Assembly: GCA_964593405.1 (NCBI GenBank)
Contig: CAZQIO010000006.1
Coordinates: 1-32,748, forward strand
From: CAZQIO01 sp964593405
GTDB lineage: Bacteria; Patescibacteriota; Minisyncoccia; Minisyncoccales; GBS-2
DNA length: 32,748 nt
Direction of reading: 5' to 3'
The position numbers and the translations under genes were made by a program. Positions 8,184 to 15,162 of the stretch are shown here, piece after piece. Under the pieces are notes generated by a model, which saw nothing but the letters and a program-made list of their open reading frames with translations, was not told the origin of the DNA and ran no database searches. Numbering within the stretch: position 1 is the stretch's first letter; every line of letters begins with the position of its first letter.

Positions 8184-9795
8184 TCTTTATTGCTGCCTTA
8201 ATGAATTCCAAAAACAAAGGATGGGGGTTTAGCGGCCTTGATTTAAATTCTGGGTGGAATTGAGTGGCAACAAAAAATGGGTGGTCTTTCAATTCCACAA
8301 TTTCGACCAAATTTCTTTCTGGATTTAAACCAGAAATGACCAACCCCTTTTTTTCCAAAATCTCTCTGAATTTGTTGTTGAATTCGTAGCGATGCCTATG
8401 CCGCTCTAAAACCTCTTTTTGTCCTCCATAGGCCCTCCAGGCAATTGTTCCTGCTTTTATTTCGCATTCGTAATTTCCCAATCTCATTGTCCCTCCGTAT
8501 TGCCTTTTTTGAAGTAAAATTTTTTGTTCTGGCAAAATGTCAATTACCGGATATTTTGTTTTTGGATCAAATTCTGTCGAATGGGCTCTCTTTAGTTTGC
8601 AAACATTTCTTGCAAATTCAACCACAGCCAATTGCATTCCCAAGCAAAGCCCCAAATAAGGAATCTTATTTTTTCTGCAAAATTCAATTGTCCTAATTTT
8701 CCCTTCTATTCCCCTCTTCCCAAAACCTCCCGGAACAACAATTCCAGCAAAATTTTTTAACTCTTTAACCTTTTTTTGGTTTTTCTCATAAACTTCAGCA
8801 TCCAACCACTCAATTTTTGGTTTTCTCTTAAAATACCAGCAAGCATGCTTTATTGCTTCAACAACCGAAATGTAAGAATCCATCAAAATAAACTTTCCAG
8901 TTTTGAAATATTTGCCGCAAATTCCAATTTTCAATTCTTTTTTTGAACTTTTCACTTTTTCTATCAATTTTCCCCACTCTTTTAAGTTTGTTTTTCTCTT
9001 TGGCAGGCCAAATTCTTTTAAAATTTTATCTCCCAGTTTTTCTTTTTCAAAATTTAGAGGAATTTCGTATAAAAAATCAACATCTGGAGCAGAAATAACA
9101 TTTTCTGGTTTTACATTACAAAAAAGGGAAATTTTGTTTTTCCTTGGCTCATCAAGCGGTAATTTTGCCCTTGCCAAAATGAAATTTGGTTGAATCCCGG
9201 CTTCGTTCAAAAGTCTGGTTGCAGTCTGGGTTGGTTTTGTCTTCATTTCTCCCAAAATTTCTGGAATTGGCAAATAGGAAACCAAAATAAAAATTACCCT
9301 TTTTGGGTTTTTCAATTTCATTTGTCTGGCAGCTTCCAAAAACAAAAGGTTTTGATACTCCCCTACCGTTCCTCCAATTTCAACTAAAACAAAATCTGCT
9401 TTTTTTCCTAAATTTTCAATTCTTGAAATTATCTCGTTTGTCGCATGGGGGATGATTTCAACGCACCTTCCTCCATACTCAAAATTTCTTTCTTTTTGCA
9501 AAACTGACAAATAAACTTGGCCTGAGGTTAAATAATTCTTTCTTTCCAATTCTTGGTCCAAAAACCTTTCATAAATTCCAATGTCTTGGTCTGTCTCTAT
9601 TCCATCTTTTGTTACGAAAACTTCGCCGTGTTCTATTGGATTCATCGTCCCGGCATCGACATTCAAGTAAGGGTCAATTTTCATTGGTTCAACAAAAAAC
9701 CCCTTAGATTTTAAAATTAGGCCGATTGAGGCCGTGGCAGTTCCTTTGCCGATTCCAGACATTACTCCTCCGGCAACAAAAATGTACCTTGCCAT
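8158..9795 (-). CDS. pyrG: CTP synthase
   Basis: Converts UTP to CTP using glutamine-derived ammonia and ATP, the last step of de novo pyrimidine nucleotide synthesis. 545 residues, full length. The N-terminal synthetase domain begins ARYIFVAGGVMSGIGKGTA (2-20) and has KIDPYLNVDAGTMNP (39-53) and DGIETDQDIGIYERF (64-78). The class I glutamine amidotransferase domain carries the catalytic triad: C384 (GLCLGMQ), H514 and E516 (QFHPEF). The start codon directly abuts the rplI stop codon with no spacer, so translation is probably coupled. All expected catalytic residues are present. Confidence 0.97.
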   Translation of the reverse strand: MARYIFVAGGVMSGIGKGTATASIGLILKSKGFFVEPMKIDPYLNVDAGTMNPIEHGEVFVTKDGIETDQDIGIYERFLDQELERKNYLTSGQVYLSVLQKERNFEYGGRCVEIIPHATNEIISRIENLGKKADFVLVEIGGTVGEYQNLLFLEAARQMKLKNPKRVIFILVSYLPIPEILGEMKTKPTQTATRLLNEAGIQPNFILARAKLPLDEPRKNKISLFCNVKPENVISAPDVDFLYEIPLNFEKEKLGDKILKEFGLPKRKTNLKEWGKLIEKVKSSKKELKIGICGKYFKTGKFILMDSYISVVEAIKHACWYFKRKPKIEWLDAEVYEKNQKKVKELKNFAGIVVPGGFGKRGIEGKIRTIEFCRKNKIPYLGLCLGMQLAVVEFARNVCKLKRAHSTEFDPKTKYPVIDILPEQKILLQKRQYGGTMRLGNYECEIKAGTIAWRAYGGQKEVLERHRHRYEFNNKFREILEKKGLVISGLNPERNLVEIVELKDHPFFVATQFHPEFKSRPLNPHPLFLEFIKAAIKNELAKKTH

Positions 9796-10242
9796 TTAAT
9801 TAGCTTCAACTACAATAACTTTAATTTCAGCTTCTAAATTGTGGGGAAATTTAATTTTAACCGGAAACTCTCCAACCTCTTTTATCGGAGCCTCCAACAA
9901 GATTTGGTTTTTCTTTACTTCAAACCCTAATTCTTTCAGCTTTTCATAAATTTTTTGTACCCCGACAGACTCAAAAAGCTGCCCCTCTTTCCCAACTTTC
10001 ACCTGAATTATTATTTCTTGACCGTCAATTGCAGAAGCCATTTCTTGAACTTTTTTTAATTCTTCTTCTGCTTTTTTTTGTTCTTTTTTCATTTGTTTTT
10101 CTAACCACCTCAAATTTTTTTCATTGACTACCTTTGCCAATCCTCTTGGAATTAAATAATTTCTGGCAAAACCATCAGCTACCTCTTTTATTTCGAATTT
10201 CTTGCCTAAATTTTCTACATCCTTTAGTAAAATTACTTTCAT
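9796..10242 (-). CDS. rplI: Ribosomal protein bL9
   Basis: Large-subunit protein that binds 23S rRNA near the L1 stalk and helps keep frame. 148 residues from the ATG at 10242, giving MKVILLKDVENLGKKFEIKEV, the classic bL9 start. A TTG 15 bases upstream is open but adds a non-family extension, so I rejected it. GFARNYLIPRGLA is the conserved RNA-binding loop. A long connecting helix rich in Lys and Glu (about 45-75) links to a complete C-terminal domain. As I recall, several CPR groups lack bL9, so its presence here has some taxonomic value. It lies 11 bases after the protease gene and abuts pyrG. Confidence 0.95.
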   Translation of the reverse strand: MKVILLKDVENLGKKFEIKEVADGFARNYLIPRGLAKVVNEKNLRWLEKQMKKEQKKAEEELKKVQEMASAIDGQEIIIQVKVGKEGQLFESVGVQKIYEKLKELGFEVKKNQILLEAPIKEVGEFPVKIKFPHNLEAEIKVIVVEAN

Positions 10243-10253
10243 GAATTTTCTTA

Positions 10254-11420
10254 TCAAAGATTCTTCAAAATTTCAATTGCCTTTTCTAATTGTGGGTCTC
10301 TCCCCTCTTCCACATCTTTTTCTGTCATTTCAACTTTAATGTCAGGTTCCAAACCAATATCAGAAATTAATTTTCCGCTAGGGGTTAACCAACGAGCAAT
10401 AGTAATTTTGAGCGAAGAACCTTCCTTCAATTTTTCCAATTGCTGAACAGATCCTTTGCCAAAAGATCTTTCCCCAACTAACATTATACCAAGATTGTCT
10501 TTCAAGGCCCCTGCCAAAATTTCAGCCCCAGAGGCAGTTCCTTGGTTGATTAAGACTAAAATTTTGTAGTTTGAAAAAGTGGAGGGGCCCTCGCTCTTGT
10601 ATTCTCTTTTTTGACCGTTCCCAAAATCTTCTATTGCCACAATCTTTCCCTTTTCCAAAAACCAGCCGGCAATGTTTTGGGCAACCTCCAAATATCCGCC
10701 CGGATTGTCTCTTAAATCCAAAATCATTTTTTGAGTTGGCTTTGTTAAAATTCCAATTGCAGCTTTAGCAAAATCAATTGGCAATCTTTCTGAAAACTGA
10801 TAGATTTTGAGATAAACTATATCATCTTTCATTTCCCATTTCATCGTCGGAATCAAAATTATTTCCCTTTGAATTTCAAATTCTTTTTCTTTTTCCCACC
10901 CCTCTCTAAAAATTGTCAATTTCACTTTCGTTCCCTTTGGCCCCCGAATCAAACTCACTGCCTCTTCCAAAGTCATTCCCTCAGTTTCCTTTCCATCAAT
11001 TTTTAAAATTATGTCCCCTGCTCTCAAGCCTGCTCTCTGAGCGGGAGTGCCTTCCAAAGGTGCAATAATTTGAAGCTTTCCTTTTCTTATTCCAATTTCC
11101 ATTCCTACTCCCTCAAAAGATCCTTTAATATCTTGCTCAAAAATTTTTGTTTGCTCTGGTGTTAAAAAGACGGTGTAAGGATCACCCAAAGAATTGACCA
11201 TTCCAGAAATTGCCCCATAGATTATTTTTTGAATGTCAATTTTTGATTTGTCAACGAATTTTTCTTGAAGTTTGTGATAGGCTTCCCAAAAAAGAGAAAA
11301 ATCAATATCTTCTGGTGGACAAACTTTGCACTGAGATTTTCCAAAGAAAAACCCACCATAAAAGCTTGCCCCAATCAAAATTGTTAATAAAAAACCAAAA
11401 ATTATTTTCTTTTTTGCCAT
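10254..11420 (-). CDS. ctpA: Membrane-anchored C-terminal processing protease (S41, CtpA/Prc-like)
   Basis: Serine protease acting outside the membrane, trimming C-termini of envelope proteins. 388 residues. An N-terminal anchor (about 5-27) is followed by a helical region and a PDZ domain (about 99-175, EGVGMEIG ... AGLRAGDIILKIDG). The S41 core has LDLRDNPGG (234-242), the catalytic Ser297 in GTASGAE and Lys322 in SFGKGSVQ. The frame can start at a TTG (11438), but the ATG at 11420, giving MAKKKIIFGF, places the anchor at the very N-terminus. An extended -10 motif sits 8 bases before this ATG. The substrate is unknown; many wall enzymes in this window are possible targets. Confidence 0.9.
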   Translation of the reverse strand: MAKKKIIFGFLLTILIGASFYGGFFFGKSQCKVCPPEDIDFSLFWEAYHKLQEKFVDKSKIDIQKIIYGAISGMVNSLGDPYTVFLTPEQTKIFEQDIKGSFEGVGMEIGIRKGKLQIIAPLEGTPAQRAGLRAGDIILKIDGKETEGMTLEEAVSLIRGPKGTKVKLTIFREGWEKEKEFEIQREIILIPTMKWEMKDDIVYLKIYQFSERLPIDFAKAAIGILTKPTQKMILDLRDNPGGYLEVAQNIAGWFLEKGKIVAIEDFGNGQKREYKSEGPSTFSNYKILVLINQGTASGAEILAGALKDNLGIMLVGERSFGKGSVQQLEKLKEGSSLKITIARWLTPSGKLISDIGLEPDIKVEMTEKDVEEGRDPQLEKAIEILKNL

Positions 11421-11428
11421 ATTAACCA

Positions 11429-11439
11429 ATTTTAGCAAA
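11429..11439 (-). promoter_or_regulatory. Extended -10 motif before ctpA
   Basis: On the - strand this reads TTTGCTAAAAT, a TGn extended -10 box ending 8 bases before the ctpA ATG, and it overlaps the dinB stop codon. Transcription would start about 1 base before the ATG or on it. The identical 11-mer lies upstream of hrcA and of the deacetylase gene. No good -35 is visible. Confidence 0.45.
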
Positions 11440-12466
11440 CTTTCACCCTCAAACCAATAAGGCGAATTAGTTTTTTATTTTCCAATAAAAATTTCAACAA
11501 AAGTTTTTTAGATTCGCTTTTTAAGACTTTAAAATCTTTTGATTTCTCTTTTAATGTTTTTGATTTTGAATGAGTTTCAAAGCCCTGATAACGGCAAATA
11601 ACCGTAATCGTTTTGAATGAAAAATTTTTTTCAAGTAATTTCTGATAAACTTCTTTTAAAATTTCTTCAAAAACTCCAAAAATCAACCTTGGGTTTCTTG
11701 TATCTTTTTCAAAAGTAACTTGCCTACCGGTTGACTTTATTGTTTCTTTCGAACTCACAGGTTCCCCATCAATTCCTCTTGCCCTTTCCCAAATTGTAAC
11801 GCCTACTTTGCCAAACATCTCTTTTAATTTTTCTTTTGACAATTTTTTCAATTCTGAAATTTTATTTATTCCAATTGCTCTCAATTTTTCTGCCGTCTTT
11901 GGTCCAATACCTGGCAAATCATCAACATCTAGAGGATCTAAAAATTCTTGAATCTCGTTTGGTTTTACAACCTTCAATCCATTCGGTTTTGCTTTTTCTG
12001 TCGCCAATTTAGCAACGGTTTTGTTTGGCCCAATACCAACAGTACAAGTTAATTTCTCTTTTTCAAAAATTTCTTTTTTCAACTTTTCTCCAAGTTCTTT
12101 CGCCCTTTCCCAATTTCCAACAAAAGAAATATCCAAATAGGCTTCATCCAAAGAAACAATTTCCCAAACCGGAGAGTATTTTTTAACAATCTCCATTATT
12201 TTTTCTGAAACTCTTTCATAAAGATCAATATTCACTGGCAAAAAAATGGCATTTTTGCAAAGTCGATATGCTTTTGAAATTGGCATTCCAGATTTAATTC
12301 CATATTTTCTTGCTTCATAATTTGCCGTAGAAACAACTCCCCTACCTTTGCCACCTTTTGGATCTGCCCCAACAACAACCGGCTTTCCCTTAAATTGCGG
12401 ATTTTCCCTCTCTTCTATTTGAGCAAAAAAATAATCCATATCACAATGCAAAATTATTCTTTCCAT
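11432..12466 (-). CDS. dinB: DNA polymerase IV (Y-family, DinB)
   Basis: Translesion DNA polymerase, 344 residues. The metal-binding carboxylates are D9 (HCDMDYFFA, 7-15) and D107/E108 (SLDEAYLD, 105-112). F13 sits at the steric-gate position. GKPVVVGADPKGGKGRGVV (27-45) and STANYEARKYG are typical DinB fingers. The helix-hairpin-helix DLPGIGPKTAEKLRAIGI and a little-finger domain follow. No obvious beta-clamp motif is visible at the C-terminus, which ends RLIGLRVKVC. It heads the run that continues through ctpA, rplI and pyrG. No LexA-like operator is obvious upstream. Confidence 0.93.
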   Translation of the reverse strand: MERIILHCDMDYFFAQIEERENPQFKGKPVVVGADPKGGKGRGVVSTANYEARKYGIKSGMPISKAYRLCKNAIFLPVNIDLYERVSEKIMEIVKKYSPVWEIVSLDEAYLDISFVGNWERAKELGEKLKKEIFEKEKLTCTVGIGPNKTVAKLATEKAKPNGLKVVKPNEIQEFLDPLDVDDLPGIGPKTAEKLRAIGINKISELKKLSKEKLKEMFGKVGVTIWERARGIDGEPVSSKETIKSTGRQVTFEKDTRNPRLIFGVFEEILKEVYQKLLEKNFSFKTITVICRYQGFETHSKSKTLKEKSKDFKVLKSESKKLLLKFLLENKKLIRLIGLRVKVC

Positions 12467-12507
12467 AATTTCAATTTCATCTTTTACCTTCTTAAACCCT
12501 AATTCAA

Positions 12508-12551
12508 AATTTCACTTTTTCACAATTTCGAAATTTCGAAAAAGTGAAATT
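12508..12551. repeat. Perfect 14-bp inverted repeat between mtaB and dinB
   Basis: Arms AATTTCACTTTTTC (12508-12521) and GAAAAAGTGAAATT (12538-12551) flank a 16-base loop that itself contains the palindrome AATTTCGAAATT. It lies 59 bases past the mtaB stop and 42 before the dinB start. Read on the - strand it is followed by only TTTTG, so it is at best a weak intrinsic terminator. A second 14-base palindrome, AAGTTAATTAACTT, lies at 12577-12590. It may instead be a short dispersed palindromic element. Confidence 0.55.
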
Positions 12552-12609
12552 CTCGTTCTAGAAGTTACTAAAACATAAGTTAATTAACTTTTTTAAATCT
12601 TTCAAGTTT

Positions 12610-13881
12610 TCACCTGGTGAGCTTTCCTACAAGATAATTTGGTTTTGCGCTAACGATTTTCACTTTAATAAACTCTCCCAGTTTTCCCTCTTTTAAAATC
12701 ACGACCTTGTAAGATGGAAGCCTTGCCAAAAATGTTTTTTTTCTTTTTTCTGTAATTAAAGCTTCAAAAATTTTTCCAAGATATTTTTTGTTTTCTTTTT
12801 GGCAAATTTCAAAAAATAGTTTTGTCAAAATCCTTGATCTTTCTTTCTTGATTCTCTCTGGAAAATCTTTCAAAGCTGAGGCTAAGGTACCCTGTCTTTT
12901 TGAATATCTAAAAATGTGTAAAATTTCAGGCTTTGTCCTTTTAATGGCAGAAATTGTTTTTTGAAAATCATTCTCAGTTTCTGTTGGAAAGCCAACTATA
13001 ACATCGGTTGCCAAAAGAGAATTTTTAAATTTTTTTCTAAATTCTGAAACCAATTCAAAAAAATCTTTTACTTTGTAATTTCTGTTCATTAACTTTAAAA
13101 TCCTGTCAGAACCAGATTGCAGAGGCAAGTGCAAAAATTTGTAAAATTTTTCGCCCTGCATTATTTTCAAAATTTTTGAAAAAACTCTTTTTGCTCCCCA
13201 TGGATTCATCATTCCTAATCTCACTCTAAAATCTCCTTCAATTTTTGAAATTTCTTTTAAAAGTTCTGGCAAAGTAAATTTTCCTTTATCTAAACCATAA
13301 ATTGCCAAATCTTGGGAAGTCAATTGAATTTCTTTTGCTCCCAACCTTAAAGCCTCTTTGATATTTTCCAAAATTGCATCTTTATCAAAGCTTCTCAAAT
13401 TCCCTTTTGCCAACTTTGTCGCGCAATAAGAACAAAAAGAAAGGCAACCTTCGGAAATTGGAATTATAGCCGTGCAAGTTTCTTTTGGGATGACAAAGCA
13501 TTTCAATTTTGCTTTATCAACAGGTTTTTGCTTGATTGAAAATGCCCTTTTTCCTTTCAAAACCTTTTTGACAATTTTTGGCAAATTCAAAATATTAGTA
13601 GGCCCTACTAAACCATCAGCAATTTCTTTACAAATTTTTGGCGAAATTAAAGGAAGGCAACCTGCAAAAATTATTTTTTTCCCTCTTTTTTTTAACCAAA
13701 TTGCCTTTTTTAAAATTTTTCTTTCTGTTTTCTCAACAACTCCGCAAGTTACTAAAACAACAAAATCGGCCTCTCTTTCTGAGGCCTCTTTGTATCCTTT
13801 TTCTTTCAAAACTCTTTTAATTAATTCTGACTCTGCCTGATTAAATTTACAACCAAAAGTTTCCAAATAAAATTTTCTCAT
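12610..13881 (-). CDS. mtaB: tRNA-t6A37 methylthiotransferase, archaeal/eukaryotic-type MtaB (CDKAL1-like)
   Basis: Radical-SAM enzyme that converts t6A at position 37 to ms2t6A in ANN-decoding tRNAs, notably tRNA-Lys(UUU). 423 residues. The N-terminal cluster-binding cysteines are C11 (ETFGCKFNQ), C46 (TCGV) and C75 (AGCLP). The radical-SAM triad is C146-x3-C150-x2-C153 (EGCLSFCSYC). The motifs LTSQD, RLGMMNPWG and FLHLPLQSGSD resemble CDKAL1/archaeal e-MtaB more than bacterial YqeV or MiaB. A TRAM-like RNA-binding domain ends the protein. Its ATG lies 1 base after the 3' CCA of tRNA-Lys(UUU), so it is almost surely read from the same transcript and freed by tRNA 3' processing. There is no room for a ribosome-binding site outside the tRNA. 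The substrate assignment rests on subfamily resemblance and context. Confidence 0.87.
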   Translation of the reverse strand: MRKFYLETFGCKFNQAESELIKRVLKEKGYKEASEREADFVVLVTCGVVEKTERKILKKAIWLKKRGKKIIFAGCLPLISPKICKEIADGLVGPTNILNLPKIVKKVLKGKRAFSIKQKPVDKAKLKCFVIPKETCTAIIPISEGCLSFCSYCATKLAKGNLRSFDKDAILENIKEALRLGAKEIQLTSQDLAIYGLDKGKFTLPELLKEISKIEGDFRVRLGMMNPWGAKRVFSKILKIMQGEKFYKFLHLPLQSGSDRILKLMNRNYKVKDFFELVSEFRKKFKNSLLATDVIVGFPTETENDFQKTISAIKRTKPEILHIFRYSKRQGTLASALKDFPERIKKERSRILTKLFFEICQKENKKYLGKIFEALITEKRKKTFLARLPSYKVVILKEGKLGEFIKVKIVSAKPNYLVGKLTR

Positions 13882-13882
13882 T

Positions 13883-13959
13883 TGGTGCCCCCGAGAGGAT
13901 TTGAACCTCTGACCTTCTCCTTAAAAGGGAGCTGCTCTACCGGGCTGAGCTACGGGGGC
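13883..13959 (-). tRNA. tRNA-Lys(UUU)
   Basis: A 77-base cloverleaf with encoded CCA, read on the - strand. The acceptor stem is GCCCCCG paired with CGGGGGC, discriminator A. The D arm is GCTC/GAGC, the anticodon loop CTTTTAA (anticodon TTT, with A37), and the T arm AGAGG-TTCAAAT-CCTCT. The anticodon stem GCTCC/GGAGA has four pairs plus a terminal G-A mismatch. U36 and A37 are the determinants for t6A, the substrate of the MtaB-type enzyme encoded 1 base downstream. Upstream lies a GC-rich hairpin and an assembly gap, so its promoter cannot be read. Confidence 0.97.
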
Positions 13960-13971
13960 TTAGTCGCCTGC

Positions 13972-14001
13972 GCACCGCCTGACTAAACTCAGATGCGGTG
14001 C
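13972..14001. other. GC-rich hairpin upstream of tRNA-Lys
   Basis: GCACCGC-CTGA (13972-13982) pairs with TCAG-AT-GCGGTGC (13989-14001): an 11-bp stem with a 2-base bulge and a 6-base loop. It extends outward imperfectly. The base composition is much richer in GC than the surroundings. It could be a structured RNA, a processing signal 5' of the tRNA, or a terminator without a U tract. I do not recognise a known RNA family. Confidence 0.5.
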
Positions 14002-14009
14002 TCGGCTCC

Positions 14010-14019
14010 NNNNNNNNNN
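14010..14019. other. Assembly gap of 10 Ns
   Basis: Ten Ns lie between two GC-rich hairpins. The count is probably a placeholder, so the true length and content are unknown. A further small RNA or tRNA could be missing here. Sequence on each side should be treated as less reliable than the rest of the window. Confidence 0.98.
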
Positions 14020-14028
14020 AGTCCGCTT

Positions 14029-14050
14029 TCTCCACGCTATCGCGTGGAGA
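14029..14050. other. Perfect 9-bp hairpin just past dnaJ
   Basis: TCTCCACGC (14029-14037), loop TATC, GCGTGGAGA (14042-14050), 7 bases beyond the dnaJ stop codon. Its place suggests a 3' end structure for the heat-shock operon. On the - strand it is followed by AAGCGGACT, not a U tract, so it is not a standard intrinsic terminator. Confidence 0.5.
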
Positions 14051-14057
14051 CCTCAAT

Positions 14058-15137
14058 TTACAATCCTTCTTCTTTCAATTTTTCTAAAATTTCTTTTTGT
14101 TTTTTGGTTAGCTTTTTTGGAGTTTTAATTTTTACTTTCACATACAAATTTCCTCTCCCTGAACCTGAAAAATGAGGAATTCCTTTTCCAGAAATTCTAA
14201 AAACCTTTCCAGATTCTGTTCCGGCTGGAATTTTTAACAAAATAATTTTTCCTTCCAAAGTCGGAACCTCAATTTCTCCTCCTAGGGCAGCCAAAGAAAA
14301 AGGAATTGAAACTTCAACGAACAAATCGTCTCCTTTTCTTTCAAAAACAGGATGCTTTTTAATTTTGATTTTCAAATAAAGATCTCCTGCTCTTCCCCCC
14401 TTCCTTCCCGCATCTCCTTTTCCAGAAATTTTGATTACTTGATTGTTATCAACTCCGGGTGGAATGAAAAATTCAATTTCTTCTCTTGCCCAAACTCTTC
14501 CTTCGCCTTTACAAACATTGCAAGGCTTTTCTGGAATGTAGCCTTCTCCTTTGCATTCAGGACAGATTGTATATCTTGTGAAAGTGCCAAAAAAAGTTTT
14601 TTTAATTTCTTGAACCTGTCCTGTTCCGCGGCAAGAAAAACACTCTTTTATTTTAGATCCAGGTTCTGCTCCTTTCCCTTCGCACCTTGAACAAGTAACA
14701 TATTTTTCTAAAATCAGCTTTTCCCTCTTTCCTTTTAGCGCATCTTCTAAATTAATTTCAATTTCGGCCTCAATATCTTTTCCTCTTTTCAAATCTTTTT
14801 TCCTTCTCCTTGGTATTCCAAAACCAAACATTTCCTCAACCATTTCAGAAAGGTCTCCAAAATCAAATTCAAAATCAAAATCTGGCCTTGTCCAAAACCA
14901 CTCAAACCCAGTCTCTGGCCCAGAAGGTGCCTCCTCAAAAACTCTCCCGTATGTGTCGTATTGCCTTCTTTTTTCAGGATCTGACAAAACCCTATAGGCT
15001 TCGTTTATTTCTTTGAATTTTTCAGGATCCCCGCCTTTATCTGGATGGTACTTGTGAGCCAATCTATAATATGCCTTCCTGATTTCATCATCGGAAGCGT
15101 TCGGTGGAACACCCAAAATTTTGTAATAATCTTTCAT
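14058..15137 (-). CDS. dnaJ: DnaJ, Hsp40 co-chaperone
   Basis: Stimulates the DnaK ATPase and delivers unfolded clients. 359 residues. The J domain (1-62) has HPD at 31-33. The following linker is rich in Phe, Asp and Glu and lacks the usual long Gly/Phe repeats. Four CxxCxGxG zinc repeats lie at C149/C152, C166/C169, C192/C195 and C206/C209, so this is a true type I DnaJ. The C-terminal substrate-binding domains follow, with FFIPPGVDNNQVIKISGKGDAG. It is the last gene of the hrcA operon, 25 bases after dnaK. Confidence 0.97.
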   Translation of the reverse strand: MKDYYKILGVPPNASDDEIRKAYYRLAHKYHPDKGGDPEKFKEINEAYRVLSDPEKRRQYDTYGRVFEEAPSGPETGFEWFWTRPDFDFEFDFGDLSEMVEEMFGFGIPRRRKKDLKRGKDIEAEIEINLEDALKGKREKLILEKYVTCSRCEGKGAEPGSKIKECFSCRGTGQVQEIKKTFFGTFTRYTICPECKGEGYIPEKPCNVCKGEGRVWAREEIEFFIPPGVDNNQVIKISGKGDAGRKGGRAGDLYLKIKIKKHPVFERKGDDLFVEVSIPFSLAALGGEIEVPTLEGKIILLKIPAGTESGKVFRISGKGIPHFSGSGRGNLYVKVKIKTPKKLTKKQKEILEKLKEEGL

Positions 15138-15162
15138 AAAATTTTTATTTTTTCAATAAACT

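Noticed and set aside
11421..11438. TTG start for ctpA, and similar TTG starts for rplI (10257) and the reductase (8059)
   Set aside because: In each case an ATG slightly downstream matches the family N-terminus or has a better upstream signal.
13972..14050. A second tRNA, SRP RNA or RNase P RNA across the gap
   Set aside because: The hairpins lack a T loop, a 7-base anticodon loop, the SRP GGAAGGAAGCA core and RNase P conserved boxes. With the gap unresolved I cannot name an RNA.
14029..14050. Standard intrinsic terminator of the heat-shock operon
   Set aside because: The stem is good but it is followed by AAGCGGACT on the transcribed strand, not a run of U.
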